A stretch of DNA of 64,000 bases from Saccharina japonica. Taxonomy: Eukaryota > Sar > Phaeophyceae > Laminariales > Laminariaceae. The translations under genes were made by a program, and so were the position numbers. This document shows positions 9,285-19,422 of the stretch, in pieces. Position 1 is the first letter of the stretch, and each line of letters opens with the position of its first letter. The notes below the pieces were generated by a model. That model ran no database searches, was not told the DNA's origin, and was given only the letters and a program-made list of their open reading frames with translations. Where the stretch lies: positions 1,444,236 through 1,508,235 of the forward strand of contig MEHQ01002721.1 in assembly GCA_008828725.1 (NCBI GenBank), written 5' to 3'.

Positions 9285-9327
9285 CCTTGTGCACTTGCCA
9301 GGGTATCACCAACGATAATCCATAATA
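9285..9327. repeat. 43-bp direct repeat, first copy (second at 9458-9500)
   Basis: The block from CCTTGTGCACTTGCCAGGGT to GATAATCCATAATA occurs twice, 173 bp apart, without visible changes. Confidence 0.85.
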
Positions 9328-9546
9328 GGTTATGAGCCTCGAATGCTCTACACACAGCAGTAGCGTACCGAAATGTGCAGCCGAGAGCCCAGGTGATCAG
9401 TCCGTGCCCAGTAAGCAAACGGGTTGACTCAACGTGGCCTCCAGCAGAAAGCTAACTCCTTGTGCACTTGCCAGGGTATCACCAACGATAATCCATAATA
9501 CCCTGTGACTCATGTCACCAAGGTAGTAGCGGATGATATATCCTAA

Positions 9547-9629
9547 TTGCGACCACGGCCGCTGCCTCTGTCGCTGCCTCTGCCGCTGCCTCTGCCTCTG
9601 CCGCTGCCGCTGCCGCTGCCGCTGCCGCT

Positions 9630-9664
<35 letters not shown>

Positions 9665-9690
9665 TTCCTCTGCCTCTGCCGCTGGCGTTG
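9547..9690. repeat. CTGCCG / GCC microsatellite
   Basis: Hexamers CTGCCG and CTGCCT grade into a pure GCC run and back. Translated it gives Arg/Gln or Leu/Pro homopolymers, which I do not treat as coding. Confidence 0.9.
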
Positions 9691-11757
9691 CCGCCGCTCA
9701 CTCTGTGCGGACTGTCGTACGTAGTCGAGCGTCCATGACCCGTGGTTATCTGTTATGTGTGTGCGTGTGGGGGGTGCTATCGTGACCAGGGAAGGTGGAA
9801 GGCTGGCTTCAGTCGTGGTCGGGACCAGAACGCTCGCCGATACCGTCGCGCACGCTGTGATAACTAAGTGTCTCTGAAGAACTCTCCATACGTCATCAAC
9901 AGTGCTGTCTTGCGTAGGTCGACAATCTGTAAACGCCAAAACAAGGGCCTCTTTCAGTGTATTTTATACCCACGCATTATTACCGCTGCACAACAACTTC
10001 TCCGGTATCATTACGGACAGCAGCAGCTCACGGGTTGTCACCTGATGTGTGTGACGGACCATGATGACGAGGGGCAGGAATCCATATACACAGGATCGCC
10101 GTTACGAAAGTACCAGATGCAATTGGAATGGGCGATAATGTCAGATGTTTCCAGTCGAAGGCTATAAATGCATCCAAACACAATGTGAGGACTAAGCGAA
10201 GGAATCTCCTACACTCCGACAGCACCGGCAGGCTGTTGTTGTTCTCGCATGTCCCCATCGCCGTGATGACACTTTATTAAGGTAAACAGGAAACCAATAA
10301 ACGCCAAGAAAAAAGGCGGGTGGCGAGCCCTTTCTTGCTCGTAAAGCAACGGCCGCCACCGCCGCGCCGTCGCCGATCGATGCTTCCTGCGGAATAGATA
10401 GGAGGCTCGCATCCTCCGATGCCACCGGTATAACACCTATGCTACCGGGTCAAGGTCTCCTGCTACCGTCGCTGCCGCCGCCAAGGACGCTGTGAACAGT
10501 GGCGGCGTGGCTCAATTGTCCGCTTCCGCTGACGTACCTTCATCGGTCACGAATGAGGCTGTTTGCGACTCTCGTTTCCGGCGCAATCGCCAGAACGGAA
10601 GGTAACCCATTGAGGCCGCTGCCGCCTCCGCCGAAGCCGCGCAAGCTGTGGGGACCGCCGCAGAAGAGCTGTAAAAAAACATCCATGGTTATCTGCCTCG
10701 GAGGGAGAAGGGATATCATCATAGCAGAGAAAGGGACTGGGGGCAACCGGCTACGGCTGGAATACACTCGAATGCCTCAGAGATAACGGATTGGACCAAG
10801 GACTTTGGCTGCGGAGATATCGGTGCCCGGGGAGATACGTGACGCTGCTCAGCGAAGCAAGCTCCTACGTCCTTTTTGGGGTTATACGTGTGAAACACTA
10901 GCCGAATATGGGCCCGGCAGAGCTTCAACCACCGCGAGAATCACAGTGCTGCTGGAGTTCATCCGCTCGGCAGTTAGGGACCTTCTGCCAGAAATGTCTG
11001 CTACTGCTGTAGCCTCTCCTGCTAGACAGAGTGGCGCCAGAAAATCTCGCGGGTATTGGTCGGATTTGTTCTCGGGGTAGAGCCGGTCGAGTTTTGGCGA
11101 GCAGCGTGGCAGCTCCAACGATAATTAAGAAGGCGTTCACGGTCGGCAAGAAGGGCGCACATCCAGAGAGGAGGAGATAGAAAAGCCAGAAACAAACAAT
11201 ATGCACAGTTTGGACAGATCACGATCTATCTATACTGCTGTAGATCATCATATAAATCCTTTTCGGCCGCTATGGGTATAAACTGCAGACTGAAACAACA
11301 GCCATCGACGTAAAATCAACAAGTATCTACCTATTTATGCTGTTGCAGAGATGGGATCCGTTTATCACGGCCACCGAGCTGGCTAAACCATCACGCACAA
11401 GATAAAACAAGCGCTGCCCACCTGGTCCGGCGGCGCCATGGGTGGTAGTAGAAACACGATAGATAGTGCTGGTATTCAGGAGTCGCGGGCTGCGAAAACT
11501 ACCGCGCAGTCAGTCGCGATCGTCGTAGGGTGTGATCTTGCAACAAGAACTCACACTTTGCCAGCAAACTTTCTATAACCACCGAGCGAGCTGTCCGGGA
11601 AACAATACACAGGAAGGAGTACAAGACGTCGAGCCGATTTATGGAAAGACGGTCACAATCAGTCGTGATTATAATCATGTTTGATAATCAAGATGATCCA
11701 GAAATTCTCAATAAATATGTCGTCGAACAATCAAGATTACGGTGATTATTATTCGTA

Positions 11758-12240
11758 CTACAGGGATAATAACCATCTGAGTTTTCCCGAAAATTACAAG
11801 AAGTTTAAAAAAAAAAAAACTATTAATAGAATCACAAAACAAAAAAAACGAACAGCCCAGAATGAAGATACGTACCTGGTATCAAAACTAAAGGCATTTT
11901 GCCCCACCGATTGGTATGACAAAACAGAAGGCATGCTCAGCAACACAAGGAGCTCGAGCTCCCTTCTGCCCAATGCCGGTGTCATTTGAGCCATTGTGGC
12001 CGGCACACTGCTCTCCGATCTGTCGGCAAGGCGCGTCTCTCCGAACTGCAAAAAACACAGCAAGTCGTTAGTCCAGATGCGTGCACCAGGAAAATTAATG
12101 GGACTCGAGCCAGCATCTCAGCCCAACGAAACCAAGGTTGACATGCACCCCACGACCCATGGGTCCATTGTAACGTCGGCCGTTTCCGATTTCGACGCTT
12201 GCATCGCTAGCGAGGTCAATCTGCTCGTACTCGCACGGTG
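11758..12240 (+). repeat. Dispersed repeat D, + strand copy carrying a TACCTGGTA insertion
   Basis: Over ~480 bp this matches the complement of 21545-22045 at roughly 85% by eye, including GGCCGGCACACTGCTCTCCG and AACTGCAAAAAACACAGCAA. The copies differ at 11873-11881: this one reads GATACG-TACCTGGTA-TCAAAA, the other GATACG-TA-TCAAAA. The role of the parent element is unknown; no coding frame is conserved. Confidence 0.8.
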
Positions 12241-12244
12241 CTCG

Positions 12245-13900
12245 TACTGCTGTACGAAGAAAATAAAAAATTATAAGTACTCGTACCAAAATATCACCAA
12301 TAATAATATCGTTTCGCCGATCAAGGAAACTTACGCAGATTCTGCTGCTTGTAGTCGCAACTCATGCTCGACCTAGGGAAGAGGGATGCAAGAGACATTT
12401 GGCGTGGCTGTTGTCCTCAACTAGAGGGTTCGGGGAGAGCAATCGGCGACGCAAATGGTCTCGTCCTTCAGAGGTAGGGCTGCCCTCCGTCCAGATGCGC
12501 CAAGAGAGAGATGCACCCCGAAAATCTCAACAGAGCAGATCAAGGACCGACTTCGAGCAGCAGCTCGTTCTCCCTCGACCAGTTTCAGCCTCTCAAGTGG
12601 TCCTGTAACGAAGGATAAGAGCCGTTTTAGACGTACGCACCCTGATCTCCAATCCACCTGTCCCTAGTCTCTCACCGCTTCGTAGTTCGTTTCCTTTCCG
12701 TACATGCTTTCAGGTTGGCTTGCTTCCTTGTCTTCTGGTATCAACAGCTTCCTGCAAAGTACCAGTCTTCTGCCTGTGAACTCCTCCTCGATCCTCCAGT
12801 GCTACACAACAGATCTCAGTATCAAACCTTCGACAATACCTTGCTGTAACGATCGCTCTACTCAATCTCGCTTCGCAGTCACGCACGCTCAAGTTCTCTT
12901 CCATTTTTCCCTCTTTGGTATTGTGTGTTTTTGGTTTGTTTTTGGACTAATCAAGGCGGTGCTTCCTTTGACTAATGCAGGGAGTTGCATATCTAGGAAG
13001 CATCCGTTACGTACGTATTTTACGTTACGTATGCCAATTCCGCCGCAACACCCCCCCAGCACGGTTTCCTGAAAATACCGTGCTAACCGGGCTGCGGACA
13101 CACTGGAGTAAGAGTGAGGGCCTTTTCCCACACTTAATCGTGTTTCGATTACCGTGAGGCGCGAATGAGTGGCGTCTACCATTTTAATGGAAAGGCGTCA
13201 CCCCGGGGGTAGGGACCCTGGGCCTTGCGTTTTTCCGCGTTGGGTCCCAGATCGGTACTGCTGGACTTGCTAGAATTTCTCATCAAGCGCACCAGCTGAA
13301 AGCCTCTTATCCAAACGCACTACCCGGCTTTTCCAGCGTTAATCGGGTAGGCCGAGCAGTCTTGGTCCGTGTCGCAGTAGTCGGTCTTCGGCTAATCGTT
13401 TTCTCCCCATTCTCCATCGAACTCTATTCGCGTTTACAGGGGAACCGGATCACGCAATTTCCAGGCTCTCCTGCCTTCAAGGATCTCACGTGTCGTTTGA
13501 GTTCTTCCCAATGTCCGTCTGGTACCGAACGCCGCGCAGTACGGTGACTATTGTAGTCGAAGATCTTCGAAAGGTGACGCTTCTTATTTGCGCTTCATTC
13601 GTCCGCGAATTCGCGGCCAGATGCAACGGTCCTAACGGGGTGTTTGGCTTCACGCATGTCAGTCGATTCATCTCTTTCCTTCGTGTTAGCATCGGAAGTC
13701 GGGCCTTGAGCCGGCATTCGGCTCGCGGGATACGTCTGCCCACAGTGGCATGGAAAACGTCCAGCTGTAAGGGGGTTGAAACTGTCTCGCGCCTCTTCCT
13801 GCAGATAGCCACTGGCGACTCTGAACGCATCACGAGAATCGCCCCTTGTATCGCCACTTCCAAGCGTTGCTGCTGACCCATCCAGCCTCTCTGTCATCAG
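12245..13900. other. Unassigned sequence at the 3' side of the gypsy element
   Basis: This probably includes the 3' untranslated part and possibly a degraded LTR of the retrotransposon, which reads toward lower coordinates. I found no matching repeat near 18.6-19 kb that would prove an LTR pair. A - strand frame at 13486-13881 has no recognisable domain. Confidence 0.35.
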
Positions 13901-14425
13901 GGTATAATAGGCGTACGGCTACAACGAAGGCTCCGCAAGTCGCGAAGTCACTCCGCCATGCCAAGGTGAGGGCGACTCGTCTCGGAAGTCGTGACGTGAG
14001 GTTGTCCCGGACGTGAGTGGAACATCTTCATGTTTCGCTGGGGCTGACGCCCTCCGTCGCGAATCCCTCGTCATTCATCGTGACGATGTAGGGCTGAGTC
14101 CTGGTAAGAAACAACTTCAGTCCACTCGCCAAGGTCTGGTCCAGTGCCTCGTGGGGCAAGCTTATGGTGTATTTCCTTGCCCTTCCAATCCACAGACTAT
14201 GCCTCCTTCACGCAGCACCTTGTTCTCGCGACAACCAGACGGGTTCCTACGAGGTTCGAATCGCGATTTCAGCATTCCGACTCTCGACGAGTTTTCTGCC
14301 TGTCATCAATGTCTTTACAATAGAGCTCCGTACATCCGTACGCTCCTTGTACGCTTGACGTTTGTCGGGCCACGTAACTGTGCATCCCCGCCCCTGAAAT
14401 CACCACCATCGATCTCGGTGTGAGT

Positions 14426-14694
14426 AGGCATGCAAGTTTGCGTGGCGCGGCATCACGACCGATAGAAAAGACGGAAGGGAGTGTCTATCCCACCGGCAAG
14501 CGCAGGTCGCGGCGCTGGTAGCGATGGATCCACAGTGCCGGCTGTACGTACTCGTCCCGATCTGCGTGGCAGGTCTTGCACAGTTCTCCTAGTGCTTCGT
14601 GTAGGGCCACCCCCCCAGTCTCTCCACCCGTCCCCTGCGCACGAAGATGGTCGCAAGGCGCCAATAGGCGATGGTTCACGTTCAACGCATTCAT
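14426..14694 (-). pseudogene. Frameshifted integrase C-terminal part of the gypsy element
   Basis: After the stop at 14691 the integrase continues in other frames. HLRAQG and HEALGELCKT, then DEYVQPALWIHR, lie in one frame, and GGIDTPFRLFYR lies in the next. These correspond to the region around the third catalytic acidic residue and the TPF-x-L-x-x-GR motif of gypsy integrases. At least two frameshifts make this part non-functional. Confidence 0.65.
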
Positions 14695-16184
14695 AAGTGT
14701 TTTGGCATCACCTCTGCCGTGAACTCGGATCCCGGATCACTGCGAACATACAGCTGTAGCCCAAAAGTAAGCATCACTTCAAGCAGTTTTTTCGCTACTC
14801 CGAGTGCTTCTTTCGTGGAGAGCGGGAAGGCGAACAAGAACTTGCTGGCTTTGTCGACTGCCACCAGTAGAACTTTGTTGCCTGCGTCCGACTTCACCCC
14901 CATGTCCTGGATGTCGACTTCGAGTCCCTCCCCAGGTCGCAGAAACCTCGCCGGTAGCATGGCAACCCGTTGACTCGCTGATCGCTTGCGACGCCTGCAC
15001 CCACACGAGAGGACGTAGTCTCTCACGTCCCTGATGAGGGTAGGCCAGCAATACCGACGACTAACCAAGGCTGTAGTTCTCGCCGTCCCTGGATGCACAT
15101 AGGTGCTTTGACCCAACGCCATAATCCCTGGAACGAGAGATTGGGGAACTGCAAGTCGTGGGACCTTTCCCAGAGGTGCTACCCACAAGAGGCCATTGTC
15201 GTCCATCACATAATCGCCACCTCCTGCTCCTCGGTTTCCCACTTCCTGGAGTTCTTCCCGAATCCTGCCAAGTACCATATCTTCGCACTGCCTTTGCATC
15301 AGCTGTGGCGTGTCTTGGAGAATAGCTGTCACCTTTTCCAGCATGGGCGGCTCCGACCGCTGGGACTCCTTGGCCTCTTTCCCTGATCCGCTTGAACGGC
15401 TGCTGGTGTCTTTCGGTAGTTCCTCCAAAGGATCTCGTTGCCGTTTCGGTTTTGGGATGGGCTCTCTCTGCCCTTTGCGTTTGCGTGGACGATCAACTTC
15501 CACTGGTAGTTCAGTAGTAGTGATTGTCTGCGTCGGTGCATTCTTCATCTCCTCCTGCTTAGGTAACGGTGGTTCTGCCTCCCAGACAACCTCCGGTTCC
15601 TGGGGAGTGGCCTTCGCCTGCGACCTCGTGACCGCTCTCGTCACCCCTAAGGTTTCTGCTGCTGCGAGGTAATCCTCAAACACCACGCAGGCCAATCCTT
15701 CCAGTTCCACGACCTCTGGCACCGGTTTTCCCAGTAAGCCTTGAACAGCTAGTTCAACTAACACTGCTCGTAGCATTGGAGGAGACGTGAAATCTGCGAT
15801 GACGTTCGCCGCTGCGCTTTCTCTGACCGTCTGCGGGATCACATAGTGTTCCTGTCCTGTGGTGATCTTGGCGTAGTCGTTGAAGTGCAACTCCTCAGCT
15901 TCTTCAACGCGTGCCGTATCCGCTGGGTATGCGACATACCCTTCGGTTGGCTTTCCCCCCATGATGTGAACACGGTTCAAAGAGATGATGGGTTCGCTGA
16001 ACGAATAAACCGCTCGCTCTCCGATGCCTCTCTTCAGGAAGTATGCGCCTCTTCGTCCCAGAAATTCCCCCAATTCTGAACTGGTTGCTTTACCTTCTCC
16101 AACCTCCGCTTCCAAACGGCTAACTTCCCCTTCGTGGCAAGGCCTCCCTTGATTCCTACCACGAATGTCCGTTTCCTCCTCCAC
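14691..16184 (-). pseudogene. gypsy pol, second open segment: methyltransferase C-terminal half, linker and integrase
   Basis: This open frame begins with out-of-frame codons and becomes meaningful at AYFLKRGIGERAV (near 16045). A region with LHFNDYAKITTGQEHYVIP followed by ESAAANVIADFTSPPMLRAV resembles motifs IX-X of cytosine-5 methyltransferases. A basic, Pro/Glu-rich linker follows. The integrase shows the zinc-binding end (YVHPGTART, RYCWP, YVLSCGC), with Gln where the first His is expected. Its core keeps Asp424 (EVDIQD) and Asp483 (RSDPGSEF); the third acidic residue lies beyond the stop. An intact element would need this region fused to the upstream segment. Confidence 0.75.
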
Positions 16185-16650
16185 GGAATCCCTACTTGGC
16201 TCGCCGATATCTCTGCCTTGTCCACGATGTAATCTCTGCCTTGTCCACGATGTATGACTCTCGTTCCAAAGCAGGGAGAATCTCGTCGGTCCATTCTGTC
16301 GTTCGCAGAAGGTTGCCCAAACATTCGAGTATAAAAACTCGCGCGTCTGAGGCGATGGCAGCTTGGATTAAGCTACTCGCTCCGGATACTCCTTCCTTCT
16401 CTCGTACCCCTTCAAACCTCCTGCAGGCGTCACCGACCACCACGTCTGGTCTCACCTCTCTCAACATGCTTAGGCATTCCTGTGACCCTGTTGTCACCCT
16501 AAGTAGCCTCGCACCGTTGTCCAGTCCGTTTGCTCTGATGCATTCCAGTGCTGTCCAGTCCTGGTCTACCGCTCCTCTGACCGTCAGCAATCCTTCCGAT
16601 GCAAGGATGCTGCCTCCCCCCCCACAGTCGAGCATGACCACCACTGGAAG
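15745..16650 (-). pseudogene. Cytosine-5 DNA methyltransferase domain inside the gypsy pol (frameshifted)
   Basis: Motif I is VVVMLDCGGGGSILASEG, with the following acidic turn AVDQDWTALECIRANG. Motif IV is PDVVVGDACRRFEG and keeps the catalytic Cys (residue 530 of the upstream frame), although the usual PPCQ is DACR. Motif VI is FILECLGNLL, with Glu563 in place of the ENV Glu. Motif VIII is VGIPWRRKRTFVVGI at 16147-16200, one frame over. A motif IX-X-like end lies near 15745-15930. Order and spacing match bacterial and eukaryotic C5 methyltransferases. The 22-bp tandem duplication at 16209-16252 falls between motifs VI and VIII and causes the shift. Confidence 0.8.
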
Positions 16651-18036
16651 CTCCGGTGCAATAACAAGTTCGGCCTGTTGAGTATCTGCCTCAAACGGGT
16701 CTGCGGGTGTGAATGCGACGGCTGCCAGCACTGCAAGACTTTGAGTACTAGTTTCGTCCACACCTTCCACTCCTAAGGTTTCGAGGTGTACGCCGTCGAG
16801 CACTGGCCCCTGTGGTCCCTTGTAAACGTTTGGCAACGACTCGTCTCCTGGAAAAGAGTCGTCGAAGTCCTCGATCACGTTGCTCTTGTTCGGTAACCGC
16901 GACATGGCGTCCGGGAGCTGATGTTGTGTCCCCGGCCTCCACTTCAAGATTATGTCATGCTCCATCAACCTCAGAGCCCAGCGGTGGTATTTCGGTGTGA
17001 GGGATTGGCTTTTGAAGAGCCAAGTCAATGCCGAACAGTCCGTGATGAGCGTGAACGTCCGCCCCCAAAGATAGGGTTGGAATTTGCTCACCGCCCACAT
17101 GACTGCCATGCATTCTCGGTCTGTTGCTGACCTTTTGGAGTCCCCCCTTGACCACCTTTTGCTGGCGTACGCGATCACCTTCTCCACTCCTTCGATGCAT
17201 TGCGTTAGCACCGCCCCTGCTCCTGTCTCACTGGCATCGGTGTACAGCGAGAATGGTTCTGTCCACACCGGCAGGGCTAGAATTGGAGGTGACGTCAAAG
17301 CTTCGATAAGCGCATTAAAAGCCTTGTTCTGCTCTTCTCCCCACGGAACTTTCTTTTTCCTCGCTCTCTTGGTTCTGAACCTTGGATCTCTCAGCAAGTC
17401 GGAAATAGGCGCCACCACTGTGCTATAATGGGGTACGAATTGCCGTAAATACCCTGTCATGCCCAGCAGCACTCGCATTTCCTCCACCGTGTCCGGTCTC
17501 GATAGCTGTGTGATAGCATCAATCTTGCTCGGGGCTGGTCTGGTGCCAAGCCTATCCACGATCGTGCCGACGAACTCCATGACCGACTGACAGAAACGCG
17601 ATTTCTGGAGATTGACGGTTAGACGTCCTTGTCGTAGACACTCGAACGTTTCTCGAAGCAGCCCCCAATGATCTTCAAGGGTTTTCGACGGGATGGCGAT
17701 GTCGTCCAACCAGTTCTTGATTCCTTTATCCTTGACTGGTAACAGTCGCCCTCTCACGTAGTTGGCAAACGCGGATGGCACTGTCTTCAACCCGAAGCCG
17801 CAGCGAACGTACTCGTACAGCTTCCCATCAGCGTTTCGAAACGCCGTCAGGTGTCGATCGTCCTCATGGATCTCGAGCTGTAAGAATCCTGAAGCCAAAT
17901 CGATGCTGGATAAATACTTAGACCCTTCCATCTCGTCCATAATGTGCTGCAGGTCCCCGAGTCCTCCACTCTGTGACTTGAGCAGTGCATTGGCACCTCG
18001 AAAATCCTGCACAACCCGTACTGTCCCGTCTTTCTT
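16192..18036 (-). pseudogene. gypsy pol, first open segment: reverse transcriptase, RNase H, methyltransferase N-terminal half
   Basis: The frame opens after a TAA with KKDGTVRVVQDFR, a standard RT motif, so the first Met (18012) is not a true start. RT catalytic residues are Asp38 (SSIDLASGF) and WLDDI at 101-105, where most Ty3 elements have Y-x-DD. RNase H has Asp259 (YTDAS), Glu300 (DRECMAV), Asp325 (ITDCS) and Asp368 (LPDAMSR). The methyltransferase motif I starts at about residue 457. The frame ends just after the 22-bp duplication. About 70 residues of RT and the whole protease are absent upstream, consistent with an internal deletion joining a gag-like tail to RT. Confidence 0.85.
16209..16252. 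repeat. 22-bp tandem duplication that breaks the methyltransferase frame
   Basis: ATCTCTGCCTTGTCCACGAT plus GT occurs twice in succession. As 22 is not a multiple of 3, it shifts the frame between motif VI and motif VIII. Confidence 0.9.
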
Positions 18037-18118
18037 GCGAGATTAAGCTGTCCGATCCGCGATCCATCAGTTCCTAGTGGGAAGGGTGGTTGTCCTCCCT
18101 GGGGTCCTCACCCCCGCA

Positions 18119-18590
18119 TCATGGGTTGACCACCCCACGGTGCCTACCACCCCTGAGTTCCCACTGGTCCGATGAATCCTGGCTGTTGTTGACCAGTGAA
18201 CCCTGACTGCTGTTGACCAGCGAACCCTGGCTGCTGTTGACCAGCGAACCCTGGCTGCTGTTGCCCAGCGAACCCTGGCCGCTGTTGCCGTGGCGGCCTT
18301 GGCACCATCGGAGGTCCACTAGGGATTCGGATGTGCTCCTCTTGGGGGCTACCTGTGGACCCCATCGTCCTCCGACTCCAAAGGGCTACGGTAGAGGGGG
18401 AGGGGCCATCTGATTATACCCGCCTCCCGCTCCTACAGGATTTGCCGGTCCTGTTGCCCCTTGTCCTGTACAACCCTGCGGACCCCATCCAGCCTGGCCG
18501 CTTTGTGGCGAGCCTCCCTGTGGCGGGCCTCCCCTCGGATAAGGTCCACCAAAAGGTCCCCGAAAAGGTCCCCCTCTTCCTCCCATGGCC
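18119..18590 (-). pseudogene. Gln/Gly/Pro-rich gag-like segment of the gypsy element
   Basis: One - strand frame repeats the octapeptide GFAGQQQP about five times (24-bp tandem DNA units, 18181-18290). An adjoining frame is Gly/Pro-rich (GGRGGPFRGPFGGPYPRGG). Position just upstream of RT suggests the C-terminal end of gag. No CCHC zinc knuckle is visible and the pieces are in different frames. Confidence 0.5.
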
Positions 18591-18741
18591 GTTGGATGAC
18601 CCGGTTAGGTCCCCCTCTTCCTGCCATAGCCGTTTGGTGACCCGGTTATGTTCTTCCCTTCCATCACTCCTCCCCCCTTCCCCGGGACGCCGCCCGTTTC
18701 CCTTTGACGAAACCTCTCGCTTGGCTGTCGTGTAGAGCAAG

Positions 18742-18911
18742 ATGAACTCGACGTCGCTGTGTTGTACCCGATGTACTCGACGAGGCAGTGCAGTACACGA
18801 CGGACTCGACGACGCTGTGTTGTACCCGATGTACTCGACGAAGCTGCGCAGTACACGACGGACTCGACGACGCTGTGTTGTACCCGATGTACTCGACGAA
18901 GCTGCGTCGTA
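18742..18911. repeat. 58-bp tandem repeat, about three units
   Basis: GTTGTACCCGATGTACTCGA recurs at 18761, 18819 and 18877, a period of 58 bp. It lies where a 5' leader or LTR of the retroelement could be, but no matching copy was found on the other side. Confidence 0.85.
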
Positions 18912-19422
18912 CAAGGCGAAGATGGTGTCCAACGATGTAGTCCAGGGAGACGAGTGGAGTCCAGGGGATCGATGGAGTCTAGTAACACCGGGTTGTCTCC
19001 ATCAAACGGGCATAAACAGTGGCTCGGGACAAAGTGGGTGGGAAAAGGTTTTGAGTACATGTATATCTACCTTTCTGGTTTATTGAAAGTTGTCCACTTA
19101 TCATAAAACATATATATGCAACCCTTCGAAAGCTCAAGTCTTCACTAACAGAGTAACGTATGGAATCTCCTAGGTATATAAGACGCATCAATCTCATCGT
19201 AGGCATTAGCTATATCTGTCATTTGTTGTGCATCTTTTACATATTATCTCAGCGAGTCTGGAACAGCAGAACCTGTCATTTTGTAAACGTCTATTGAGGT
19301 ATAAACATCCATTTATAGAGTAGCAATCGATAAAGGTTTAAAGACTACTTATTTTCATACATACGAGATAACCATTCGTAGTATTTCCTATGCAGTCCTG
19401 GAAGTGTTTGTGTTTGTATAGT

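Larger units (their letters stand above)
7930..11200. other. Region without a recognisable gene
   Basis: No open frame here gives a family match and the longer ones (such as a - strand frame around 8170-8715) lack motifs. Local structure includes a 51-bp tandem pair (9004-9105), a 43-bp direct repeat (9285-9327 and 9458-9500) and a CTGCCG hexamer tract (9547-9690). TACTGCTGTA words occur at 8955 and 11002. Confidence 0.5.
14400..18590 (-). mobile_element. Decayed Ty3/gypsy retrotransposon with an embedded C5-cytosine methyltransferase
   Basis: Reading the - strand, the order is Gln/Gly-rich gag-like segment, reverse transcriptase, RNase H, cytosine-5 methyltransferase, linker, integrase zinc-binding region and integrase core. 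RT before integrase and the RNase H layout define Ty3/gypsy. The copy is dead. The RT amino terminus and protease are missing, a TAA stands directly before the RT block (about 18043), a 22-bp tandem duplication at 16209-16252 and another shift near 16060 break the methyltransferase frame, and the integrase is shifted at about 14691. LTRs were not identified. Confidence 0.85.

Noticed and set aside
12245..13900. 3' LTR of the gypsy element
   Set aside because: No matching second copy near 18.6-19.1 kb and no clear TG...CA borders. Left unassigned.
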